A program made the translations under genes and the position numbers. Source: Hevea brasiliensis (taxonomy: Eukaryota; Streptophyta; Magnoliopsida; Malpighiales; Euphorbiaceae). From it: a stretch of DNA of 64,000 nt. The notes under the pieces are model-generated. The model did no database searches. It worked only from the letters and a program-made list of their open reading frames with translations, and was not told the origin of the DNA. The stretch covers positions 60,140,691-60,204,690 of the forward strand of contig NC_079493.1 of assembly GCF_030052815.1 (NCBI RefSeq), in the 5' to 3' direction. This document shows positions 1-10,902 of the stretch, one piece after another (position 1 is the stretch's first letter; the number at the start of each line of letters is the position of its first letter).

Positions 1-1304
1 TGTACATATTTTTATTAATAAAAGGCATTTCCACTTTTCCGTTTACATAATATATTTATGTGTAATAGAAAAGGTCCATTGATATCTTGTTAGAAATATT
101 ATTCTTAAGTTGTTAAGAATATGAGTGACAATATTTCTAGCATGAAGTATCATAAATAGGTTCACAATCGAGGATACTTCATAATAAGGACATGACTTAT
201 CCAGAAAGATTGTATTCATGTTTGTTCCAAAGTTATTTATATAAGATATAAATAAGATGGAATGGTGAGTCTCATGCCATATAACAAACATGATAGGCAC
301 TTATAAATGATAAGTAGGCCGAACCAGTGACACTTATGATGAGCACATGGAGTTTACTCTTGTCAATGTTTTGTCATAAATCATATCAGTGCATATAATC
401 TTTAAACCTGAGATAGCACAGTTATCTTGTATATAGGTAGTTTGAGTTTGATATTGCTTTCATACTTGTACTGTGTATGGGTATATGGGCATGTGTTGGC
501 TCCTACTAGTTATATATGGAGGTAGGTGTTGATCAAGATGGAATCTGTTCCTCTAAGTAAATAGAGATAAAATCCTATGTTCATTTAATTGTTCTTGATG
601 TTTCAAGTTCCTGGCCAGGACAGATAGATTTATTCAAAAAAGAGTTTCTGATGAGAAAATCTTTTTAATCAAGAACTGGAATTAAAAGAGAACATAATAT
701 TCATAGCAAATGGAGTTTGACATAAACCATGACTCCAGCTTGAGTTGGGATTTTGTAAAAGAGAGATTCTAGTGCATGGTAACATATGATTATAGGTTCA
801 TTTAAGGTAAACATTATTACTAATTGGGTGGCCATGGCATGCTATGCTAGCTGTTAACCATGGTCTATGAGGTTCATAAAATGATTTAGAGAAATCATTT
901 ATGGTAAGAAAGAGTTCTGATGATATTAAGAGTTGATATCATGTCTCATTGCCAATTACTGATGAGCCTAGTAAGTCACACACATACACAAGTTATCACC
1001 TAATTAAATATGATTTAATTAATTAATTAAAGAGTTTAATTGATTAATTAAATAGGTTTGGTTTGCAATTAGTTTGCAAAGTCCCTAGCATGACTTGAAA
1101 CCAAATATAGATTATTGGATGTATAATATAAGTTAAATTTATATTTAAAGTGTTTAAATATGAATTTAATTAATGAGAAATTAATTAATAGAGATTAATT
1201 AATTAATTTATATTTGATATAAATTAATTAGAAGAAGAAAAATAATTATTTTGGGTTGAGAACTCAAAATTAAGACACAGGGGCATTTTGGTTATTTTGC
1301 AGTG

Positions 1305-1503
1305 TGACACGTGGCACCATGAGATGGTGACACATGGCATAACACATAAGCTTGCCAAATGTTTTTTAATCATGTAAGATGATTAAAATCAAGATTACAT
1401 ATAGGTTTGACACTTGGCACAATGTGATTGGGTCACTTAAACCTAGAGCTAATCAAAGGGTGACATGTGGCAAGGGTTTAATGTGTTAACCTAGCTATTT
1501 AAG
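1305..1503 (+). promoter_or_regulatory. Copia U3 promoter region: four TGACA-Y-N-TGGCA repeats and TATA-like box
   Basis: Four 12-bp variants lie upstream of a TATA-like TATTTAAG (1496-1503): tgacacgtggca at 1305, tgacacatggca at 1328, tgacacttggca at 1408 and tgacatgtggca at 1461. The first contains the G-box CACGTG in an ABRE-like setting (ACACGTGGC), which plant bZIP factors bind. The set recurs in the 3' LTR (10142-10309) and, with changes, in the other LTR copies. Regulation by bZIP factors is inferred from the motif alone. Confidence 0.55.
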
Positions 1504-1882
1504 TGTTGTTATGAGAAAATAAAATACAACCAGCAGCCACACTCCTTGGTCACGCCATTTTGCGGCCCTCCCTCTATTCTTCTTCATCTCTCATCAATTC
1601 AAAGAGATTAGCCATCAATCTCTTGAATTAAGAATACTAGAAATTGTTTCTAGTATCCTGTTTACATCTTTAATCTCTTAAAAGGCAGAACTTGAATTTC
1701 TAATTAATAGAAAAGGCTTTAGAAGCTGTTCAAGGGCTGCTATAGGTGTTCTTGGTGTGGAAAAGCTAGAGGGACAACATCTGGTGTCCTGAAGACGAAT
1801 CTCAAAGGTGCAGACACGCTGCAGTGCATCAAGAGGTTAGTGTAATCGTTCTTGATTTAATCTAGGGTTCTAAAATTAATCT

Positions 1883-4800
1883 TGTGACACCCCTTACCCG
1901 TGTACAGTATACCCGAGTAAGTAATGCCACACGGTGTACCGGCACACTCTAATATACCTTAATTAATTTATATCATGCTTTTGCATATAATTTATGAAAT
2001 ATACTTTATTTAAGCCATTTAGCAAAATTTTTATTTATTTGAGGTTCCGAAAATTTTATAGAAAATCCGGCGGAGTACTGGCTAAAAATGGAGAAAACAG
2101 TTCTTCGGGACCTATTAAAAACACTTCCAATAAACAAATTCATTCATTCCCAACTCCAATATCATCACAAAACTCAATATCAAGATCTCAACAATTTTTC
2201 AATTTCAGGTCTCAACAACCTTTTCATTTCTCAAACATCCCTTTCTCAGGGTTCTCATATATAAACAACAATTAAATACTCAAATTACTTCCATACATAA
2301 CCATAAATCTTTATTATTTACATGAACCTCAAAATACATTACATAAATCCCAAATACATATGAGAAAATAAAAATTTAATTACAAAATGACAAAATGACA
2401 TCTAGTGTCCTACCAATGCACTGCAGGTGACGAGGTGACACGGACACTGTGCAGAACTGCAGGATGGACTCACCCAGTCTGTGGTCTACTGGGCTCACGA
2501 TCGGGATCTCCAGTACCTACGCATGGCAAAAGCAACGCGCTAAGCAATAATGCTTAGTGGTGCAATAATATAATAGAAGAAAATAGCAAGAAAATGAATG
2601 TGTATAGAATGTGTATGCTTTCTTTGTTTGGTATTGGTATAACCATTATTTCGTTAACGTTGTTCACTTTTATTCATTTGGTTGCCCCAAATAAACCTAC
2701 ACTAGACGACTGGACTAGATAACGGGTAAACTGGCACTGGGTACCTAGTACCTCGGGCCGTCACACCATCGGTCACATATGCATCTCCCGGTGTGCAATA
2801 GAACAGCTAACAAGCTGTAAATAATATCAGGCACAAGGCCAAGTCTCAATACAAAGTCAGAATGGCTACAAGCCATGAAATCACAAAATGGCATATTGCC
2901 ATGTGCAGTATTGCTAACTGAACCCTATTGGCATGCCAAACTATCCAAACAAATCTTGTTAGGTATACTAGGGCATTTGAAACTTTTAAATTCTTCAATT
3001 TGTGAATTTCAAATTTTTAGTGTCACTATTCATCTTATTGGTCAACAAAAATGTTGACTTTTAGAATAAAAATATGTACATTGACTTTGGCACTCCCAAC
3101 ATACCTCATTTGGCATTCCAAACTTGTTGGCATTAAGCATTTATACCATTTCAAAGTTTAAACCAACACAAGCAGAATTTTCAGTTTTTGTGAGTCAATT
3201 TCACTGTTCCATTGGACACTGTTGCTGTGGGAATTTGAAGAAATGTAAAACATGAAAGTTGTTCCTTATTTTGTCTAGTTGAATTTCCTTTTTTGAATCA
3301 CTCCATTTGAAGTTTTGTAGCTCCAGATATGGTCCAAAAACCACAGCTGGCCGGATTACCATTCTGCAGAAATTACCATATCTACAGTAACATGAACAGT
3401 GACTGCCACTGCCATTTGGGTTAGGTTCTGGCCATAATTTGGGGTAGGTTCCTTCATGAAAGTTGTTTGTCTATGTCTTAACTTGTTTCTGTAAAAATTT
3501 CAGGTCAATTGACCAAATCTACAGTGAGTTATGGCCAAATGAACAGTTACTGTTCATTTGGTCAATTCTGCAGAATCAGTTTCAGGGTATCCGGATTGGG
3601 GCCAAGTTTTGGTCCTCTTGCTTTGGTCTTTTGGGCATGGTTTCTTCAGCAAAAATGTGCCATTATAAGCCTAGTTTCATGTCCAATTGGCCAAACACCA
3701 ATTGGACTAACACAGCCAAAGTTATGGCTGTGTAATTGGACTGAAATTTCAGTCCATTTGCTGCTGTCCTAGGGCAGCTCACACCTTGACTTTGCCATAC
3801 CATTTTTCAGTCCAAATTGTGGTCAACATACCTCAAATGGTCACTTATTGACCATTAGAGTGTTCTTTAATAGTTTGATAAGCCAAGTTAATTTTTCATT
3901 CCTCAAAACCCTAATGTCCAATGCAATTTACCCATAAACCTCAATTAGCACACTAGTTCAACATCTATGTAGATATATAGCTTAAACATAATCTCCAATT
4001 CATGCTAAGTCCATTAAAACCATCAAAACACTCCCTTATTGTTCCTTCCTTAGGGCTGCCGAAATTCAAGGCATGCATAAGTATAAATTTCATTCATTTA
4101 AGTGACAAATTCTTGCTCACTTTAAGGCTTTAACATGGAATAAAGGAGATTTAAGTATATATGTGCACTAACCTTGAATAGGGCAGATTTTTCCCAACTC
4201 AAAACTTCACTTTTCTTCCTTTTCTTGGCTGCCAAAAGCTTTGTCTAGGTGTGGGATTAATTTTTGATGAAGGGACTTATGGGTTTTAGGGTGAGGAAGC
4301 ATGGAAATTTGAAGCTTTCAAGAACCAAAAATGGAGGAGCATGGTGAAGGGATTTCGGCTGCAATGGGAAAGGAGGGATGCCTGCTGCATTTTTTTGTTA
4401 TTTTGGTCTTCTTTTAACCTCTTTTATTTGTTAGTTAAATAGTTGCTTAATGGTGATTGGTTGGAAATTTTAAATGACATCATACTATGTCATTATTTGC
4501 ATTATTTTGCATTTTCTTTTCTTTTCTTTCACTACTCATTTCCAATTTCATTTTTAGTAATGTTTCTTCATATTTTATGTCATATTAATTATTTACTCAA
4601 CTGGACAAGTCAGCCAAAAATCACCTCTAAAGGCGAAATGACCAAAATGCCCTCCGTTTGGCTGAACGGGTCAAAATTGTCTGTACCGATTGAAAAATTT
4701 TTCTAGGTATTTTCTTGGCATTCTAATGCCATGGGAACTCAATAACCCTTCTCTGTAGTCCCAAAAATTATTTTATAATTTTCCCCCCGGGTCTAGGGCT

Positions 4801-5034
4801 CCTCGTTGCGAGAACCGCAACTTCCCTCTGGTTACCCATCGCTAGGGCACCGGCTCGTTTAACTTGGTTGTATTTTATTTCTAAAATTTTTACTAAATTT
4901 TTCTTATTAATATTTGAGTTAATTATGGTTCTTGACTTTAGTTTAAATATTTTTCCGGATGTTCTAGCTGTCCTGACCGACACCGGTCACCGGAACAGTA
5001 GGATGTACGGAGTGGTTACCGGGAGGGTGTTACA
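1883..5034 (-). mobile_element. Solo LTR B1 (Ty3/gypsy type, 3152 bp)
   Basis: Begins tgtgacacccc and ends gggtgttaca (TG..CA). It is flanked by exact 5-bp duplications aatct (1878-1882 and 5035-5039). Removing it restores the Copia LTR sequence aattaatctgattaa. It has no pol or gag; short ORFs (such as 1994-2275 and 4443-4706) show no recognisable domain. In the family the LTR sense strand begins TGTAACACC, so this copy is reversed. It matches 52319-55351 on the opposite strand. The fit is a large chromovirus-type LTR left after LTR-LTR recombination; a non-autonomous element without internal domain is less likely. Confidence 0.88.
3535..3561. repeat. Perfect 12-bp inverted repeat in LTR B1
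   Basis: CCAAATGAACAG and its exact reverse complement are separated by TTA. The next two outer positions still pair in RNA (one G-U, one G-C). Similar hairpins occur at 61423-61449 and 53783-53801 in other gypsy-type LTRs here. Confidence 0.8.
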
Positions 5035-5224
5035 AATCTGATTAATTTTAAAATCTTAAATGGCAAATACAGATCCAAAAACATATTAAAAGAGTTTTAA
5101 TATGTTGTTTATCATTGAAATAAAATAGATAAAAATAAATCTTGCATGATGCATGTGACCCTAAGTGAAAATCTTTGAATTCAATGGTATAAACTTGTGT
5201 TTTTCACGCTTCCGTTCCTTAAAT

Positions 5225-5237
5225 TGGTATCAGAGCC
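5225..5237 (+). other. Copia-1 primer-binding site (initiator tRNA-Met)
   Basis: tggtatcagagcc, complementary to the 3' end of plant initiator-methionine tRNA, lies two bases after the LTR. The same site occurs in Copia-2 (reverse, about 33636-33647) and Copia-4 (55642-55654). Confidence 0.9.
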
Positions 5238-5242
5238 ACTAT

Positions 5243-8200
5243 ATTGAGCAGTTGGAACAACTTGACTTCAACATGGATTTCCAACTACAGACGGATTTGA
5301 TCCTTTAGTCCCTTCCTGAGTCTTTTGGGAATTTTGTGACAAATTTCCATATGACTAAACAGGAATGCACCTTAGCTAGTTTACTCAACATGCTGGTTAT
5401 TGCCCAAAAGAATATGCCAGGCAATAAAGGGAAAGAGGTAGCTTTGGTTGCATCTTCTTCTGCTGGAAAGTCCAACAAGAAGAAGGGCAATAAGAACAAG
5501 AAACCTTAGATTCCTGGTCCTTTCAAGAAAATAGCTAAACAGAAAAGGAAGACTAAAGCTGATGGAGGCAAAGGAAAGTGTTTCCACTGCCAAAAGGATG
5601 GGCACTGAAAAAGGAACTGCCTAGAGTATCTTGCTTCTCTGAAGGACAAGAAGGATACACCTTCGGAAGGTATGTTCATGTCTTGTTATTTAGATTCTGA
5701 TGATACTCATAGTTCATCTACAGCTTGGGTTTTAGATACTGGTGCCAGTTCTCACATTTCTAATGATATGCAGGAACTAGCAAACAGTAGCAGCTTGCGT
5801 TCTCAAGATATTAGAGTCCGGATTGGCAATGGCTCAACTGTTGAAGCTTTAGCCATAGGATCTAAATCTTTTTACATGTTTGGACATGTTTTGCGTTTGG
5901 ATAATATTTTATATGTACCTGATGCTTTTAAGAACATCATTTTTATATCTAGTTTGACTAGAAATGGCTATGAATTTCAGTTCACTGATGATGTTTGCAA
6001 TATTTATTTTGGAAATAAATATGTTGGTTCAGGTTATATGAATGATGGTCTTTATTATTTGGATAATAATGACAAACACAAATTGAATGCAAGTGATCTA
6101 AAAGAATGCAATGCCATGGTGAAAACCAACTCAAGTTCAAAATATATTTGGCACTTAAGATTATGTCATATTGCAGAAGATAGGATTGCAAAATTGGAGA
6201 AAATGGAGATTCTATCCTCATTAGGCTCTGAGCCTACTCCAACTTGTGAATCTTGCCTTCAGGGTAAAATGACTAGATCACCCTTTATTGGACAAGGGCT
6301 AAGAGCTGAAAATATTTTGGAGCTAATACATAGTGATGTATGTGGTCCATTTAAAGAAATGGCTAGAGGGGGTTTTCATTATTTTATTACCTTTACTGTT
6401 GATAAATCAAGGTTTGGGTATTTGTATTTGATGAAATACAAACATGAATCTTTTGAAAAGTTCAAAGAATTTAAATCTGAAGTAGAAAATCAAACAGGAA
6501 AGAATATTAAAGCTCTTCGATCAGATCGTGGAGGTGAATATTTGAGTACTGAATTTGATGAATACTTGAGAGAGCGTGGCATTGTTTCTCAGCTGATTCC
6601 TCCAGGAACGCCACAGCTGAATGGTGTATCTGAAAGGAGAAATCGTACCCTATTGGATATGGTACGTAGTATGATGAGCTATACTGATATGCTAATCTTC
6701 TTTTGGGGATTTGCATTAGAATCAGCTTTGTATATTCTGAATAGGATTCCATCAAAATCAGTTTCTTCCACACCTTATGAGATATGGCATGGAAGAAAAC
6801 CAAGTTTTAAGCATGTTAAGATTTGGGGTTGTCCAGCTTATATCAAAAAGTCAACACCGATAAATTGGAGACCAGATCGTAAAAGGTCGATTTGTTGGAT
6901 ATCCAAAAGATAGTTTTGGATATTATTTTTATTTGCCTACTTCACAAAAGGTTGTGATAAGTAGAGATGCCACATTTCTTGAATAACAGTTTATTCAAGA
7001 AGGAGGCAAAGGAAGGCAAATAGAGTTAGAATTGGAGAATTCGACCAACCAAATGCATCGATGGATATAGATCCATCTAGTCAACCAATACCCGTTGATG
7101 AAACATCTACACTGTTCCTCGTAGAACAACCAGGTATCTCACTCACCGTGAGATATGGTTTTCTTCATGAAGAAGAACAAGAGTTGTCTACTCATGAAGA
7201 AGTAGATCATGGAGATGATCCACTTACCTATGAAGAAGCTATATCGATATAGACTCTTCAAAATGGAGTGAAGCTATGAAATCCCAGATTGATTCCATGT
7301 ATAAGAATCAAGTTTGGGATCTTGTTGACCCACCAAGGTATTATACCTATAGGGAACAAATGGGTTTTCAAGAAGAAAATTGGTTCGATGGAAAGGTAGA
7401 GACCCATAAGGCAAGGCTAGTAGCGAAGGGTTTCGCCAAAGGCAAGGAATCGACTATGAGGAGACTTTCTACTTTGTTGCCATGCTTAAATCAATTAGGA
7501 TTTTATTAGCAATAGCTGCATACTATGATTATGAGATTTGGCAGATGGATGTCAAAAAAGCTTTTCTCAATGGATACATTGAAGAAAACATTTTCATGGA
7601 ACAACCTAGGGGATTTGAATCCCAAGATGGTTCCAAGGCATGCAAGCTAAAGCGATCCATTTATGGGTTGAAACAAGCTTCGATGAGTTGGAACATCCGT
7701 TTTGATGAAGCCATTAAATCCTTTGGTTTTATCAAAAATGAGGATGAGCCATGTGTATATAAGAAGGTTAGTGACAGTGCTATCACTTTCCTTGTCTTAT
7801 ATGTGGATGACATACTGTTGATGGGTAATGACACAGGTATGTTGATGACTATAAAGGTATGGTTGTCAAATACATTCTCCATGAAAGGCTTAGGGGAGGC
7901 AACCTATATTCTTGGAATTCGCATCTATAGAGATAGAGCAAAAAGAATAATTGGTTTATCCCAAAGTCTATACTTGGAAAAGGTGTTAAAGAGGTTTAAC
8001 ATGCTTGATTCCAAGAGAGGATTGTTACCAGTGAGATATGGTATCCATCTTTCTAAAGAGATGTCTCCAAAGACACCTGAAGAAAGAGATAAGATGGCCA
8101 GGATTCCATATGCTTCGGCTATTGGAAGTTTAATGTATGCAATGTTGTGTACTAGGCCGGATATCGCATATGCTGTTAGTTTGACTAGCAGGTATCAATC

Positions 8201-8786
8201 CAATCCAGGTTTGGAACACTGGATAGCTGTCAAGAATATTCTTAAGTACTTGAGAAGAACTAAGGATTTATTCTTGATTTATGGAGGTGGAGACTTGCAA
8301 TTGGATGGTTATACTGATTCTGATTTCCAATCAGATATCGATGATAGAAAGTCTACCTCTGGATATGTGTTCATTTGTAATGGAGGTGCAGTCAGTTGGA
8401 AGAGTTCCAAACAGAGCACGACTGCAGATTCCACTACAGAGGCTGAGTATATTGCTGCATTAGATGCTGCAAAGGAAGCTGTTTGGATAAAGAAGTTCGT
8501 GACAGAACTTACAGTAGTTCCTTCCATTGAGTCAGCAGTTCCACTATACTGTGACAATAATGGAGCAGTCATACAGGCTAAGGAACCAAGGTCTCACCAG
8601 AAATCCAAACACATAGAAAGGCGCTACCACATTATCAGAGAAATAGTTGGGCGAGGCGATGTAGCCATGCAGAAAATAGCATCAGCTGAAAATCCAGCTG
8701 ATCCATTCACTAAGCCTATGTCACAGACTCAGTTAGACCGACATCTTGAGAAGATAGGTCTAAGATATTGTAATGAATGGCTCTAG
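5243..8786 (+). pseudogene. Copia-1 gag-pol polyprotein, broken
   Basis: It would encode capsid/nucleocapsid, protease, integrase, reverse transcriptase and RNase H for cytoplasmic reverse transcription and nuclear integration. Seen in order: C-terminal half of gag with a CCHC knuckle (5578-5619); protease D-T-G-A (5735-5746); GAG-pre-integrase H-C zinc region (about 6150-6280); integrase core with the D, D, E positions in [16 protein letters not shown] and NGVSERRN; RT with YVDD (7800-7811); RNase H up to the stop at 8784-8786. In-frame stops in gag lie at 5306 (CAG to TAG), 5507 (CAG to TAG) and 5606 (TGG to TGA). The 413-codon PR-IN frame (5672-6913) ends in a frameshift near 6855, and further breaks follow between 6980 and 7480. 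The last frame (7482-8786, 434 codons) is open through RT and RNase H. The gag N-terminus is deleted. Confidence 0.93.
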
Positions 8787-8789
8787 TGC

Positions 8790-8800
8790 TAGTGGGAGAT
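8790..8800 (+). other. Copia-1 polypurine tract
   Basis: The purine-rich tagtgggagat lies directly before the 3' LTR start (tgttagtag), as expected for the plus-strand primer. Copia-2 has the same tract in reverse at 27860-27869. Confidence 0.8.
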
Positions 8801-10902
8801 TGTTAGTAGTATGCCCTAGAGCATATCATTTAGTATGTATCTTGTACATATTTTTATTAATAAAAGGCATTTCCACTTTTCCGTTTACATAATATATTTA
8901 TGTGTAATAGAAAAGGTCCATTGATATTTTGTTAGAAATATTATTCTTAAGTTGTTAAGAATATGAGTGACAATATTTCTAGCACGAAGTATCATAAATA
9001 GGTTCACAATCGAGGATACTTCATAATAAGGACATGACTTATCCAGAAAGATTGTATTCATGTTTGTTCCCAAGTTATTTATATGAGATATAAATAAGAT
9101 GGAATGGTGAGTCTCATGCCATATAACAAACATGATAGGCACTTATAAATGATAAGTAGGCCGAACCAGTGACACTTATGACGAGCACATGGAGTTTACT
9201 CTTGTCAATGTTTTGTCATAAATCATATCAGTGCATATAATCTTTAAACCTGAGATAGCACAGTTATCTTGTATATAGGTAGTTTGAGTTTTATAGTTCT
9301 TTCTTACTTTTACTTTTTATGGGTTTATGGGCATGTGTTTTCTCCTACTATTTATTTATGTAGGTAGGTGTTGATCAAGATGGAATCTGTTCCTCTAAGT
9401 AATTAGATATAAAATCCTTTGTTAATTTAATTGTTCTTGATGTTTCAAGTTCTGGCCAGACAGATAGATTTATTCAAAAAGAGTTTCGATGAGAAAATCT
9501 TTTAATCAAGAACTGGAATTAAAAGAGAACATAATATTCATAGCAAATGGAGTTTGACATAAACCATGACTCCAGCTTGAGTTGGGATTTTGTAACAGAG
9601 AGATTCTAGTGCATGGTAACATATGATTATAGGTTCATTTAAGGTAAACCTTATTACTAATTGGGTGGCTATGGCATGCTATGCTAGGTGTTAACCATGG
9701 TCTATGAGGTTCATAAAATGATTTAGAGAAATCATTTATGGTAAGAAAGAGTTCTGATGATATTAAGAGTTGATATCATGTCTCATTGCCAATTACTGAT
9801 GAGCCTAGTAAGTCACACACATACACAAGTTATCACCTAATTAAATATGATTTAATTAATTAATTAAAGAGTTTAATTGATTAATTAAATAGGTTTGGTT
9901 TGCAATTAGTTTGCAAAGTCCCTAGCATGACTTGAAACCAAATATAGATTATTGGATGTATAATATAAGTTAAATTTATATTTAAAGTATTTAAATATGA
10001 ATTTAATTAATGAGAAATTAATTAATAGAGATTAATTAATTAATTTATATTTGATATAAATTAATTAGAAGAAGAAAAATAATTATTTTGGGTTGAGAAC
10101 TCAAAATTAAGACACAGGGGCATTTTGGTTATTTTGCAGTGTGACACGTGGCACCATGAGATGGTGACACATGGCATAACACATAAGCTTGCCAAATGTT
10201 TTTTAATCATGTAAGATGATTAAAATCAAGATTACATATAGGTTTGACACTTGGCACAATGTGATTGGGTCACTTAAACCTAGAGCTAATCAAAGGGTGA
10301 CATGTGGCAAGGGTTTAATGTGTTAACTTAGCTATTTAAGTGTTGTTATGAGAAAATAAAATACAACCAGCAGCCACACTCCTTGGTCATGCCATTTTGC
10401 AGCCCTCCCTCTATTCTTCTTCATCTCTCATCAATTCAAAGAGATTAGCCATCAATCTCTTGAATTAAGAACACTAGAAATTATTTCTAGTATCCTGTTT
10501 ACATCTCTAATCTCTTAAAAGGCAGAACTTGAATTTCTAATTAATAGAAAAGGCTTTAGAAGCTGTTCAAGGGCTGCCATAGGTGTTCTTGTTGTGGACA
10601 AGCTAGAGGGACAACATCTGGTGTCCTGAAGACGAATCTCAAAGGCGCAGACACGCTGCAGTGCATCAAGAGGTTAGTGTAATTGTTCTTGATTTAATCT
10701 AGGGTTCTAAAATTAATCTTATTAATTTTAAAATCTTAAATGGCAAATACAGATCCAAAAACATATTAAAAGAGTTTTAATATGTTGTTTATCATTGAAA
10801 TCAAATAGATAAAAATAAATCTTGCATGATGCATGTGACCCTAGGTGAAAATCTTTGAATTCAATGGTATAAACTTGTGTTTTTCACGCTTCCGTTCCTT
10901 CA
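8801..10902 (+). repeat. Copia-1 3' LTR (2102 bp)
   Basis: Begins tgttagtag and ends ccgttccttca (TG..CA). It differs from the 5' LTR by about 1% over most of its length, but 9290-9505 carries a dense cluster of substitutions and single-base deletions. U3 repeats lie at 10142-10309 and a TATA-like box at 10333-10340. The 85-codon antisense ORF is at 9142-8885. Confidence 0.95.

Larger units (their letters stand above)
1..5222 (+). repeat. Copia-1 5' LTR (split by solo LTR B1)
   Basis: Nearly identical to 8801-10902. The two LTR halves are 1-1882 and 5035-5222. The last bases read ccttaa where other copies have ccttca, so the terminal CA is altered here. It holds U3 repeats (1305-1472) and a TATA-like box (1496-1503). 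The only ORF of note is an 85-codon antisense frame (300 to 43) found in all six LTR copies of the family; it is probably not a gene. Confidence 0.93.
1..10902 (+). mobile_element. Copia-1: Ty1/copia LTR retrotransposon, 5' end cut by the window
   Basis: Complete in outline: 5' LTR (1-5222, of which 1883-5039 is a later insert plus one target repeat), primer site, internal region, polypurine tract and 3' LTR (8801-10902). Base 1 matches base 8843, so exactly 42 bp of the 5' LTR lie upstream of the window. The internal region is only about 3.6 kb, against 5.8 kb in Copia-2, because a deletion just after the primer site (near 5241) removed the leader and the N-terminal half of gag. The 3' flank begins tttga, the predicted target duplication; its partner is outside the window. 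It is inserted in a gypsy-C LTR, which resumes at 10903. The copia assignment rests on domain order (PR, IN, RT, RNase H). A Tork/Angela-like lineage is possible but unproven. Confidence 0.93.

Noticed and set aside
1994..4983. Several 60-90 codon ORFs inside solo LTR B1 and their relatives in B2
   Set aside because: No recognisable domains, different lengths in the sister copy, and located in a non-coding LTR.
6507..6803. Antisense ORF of 98 codons over integrase, repeated in Copia-2 and Copia-4
   Set aside because: Shadow of the conserved integrase frame; it shares that conservation without independent support.
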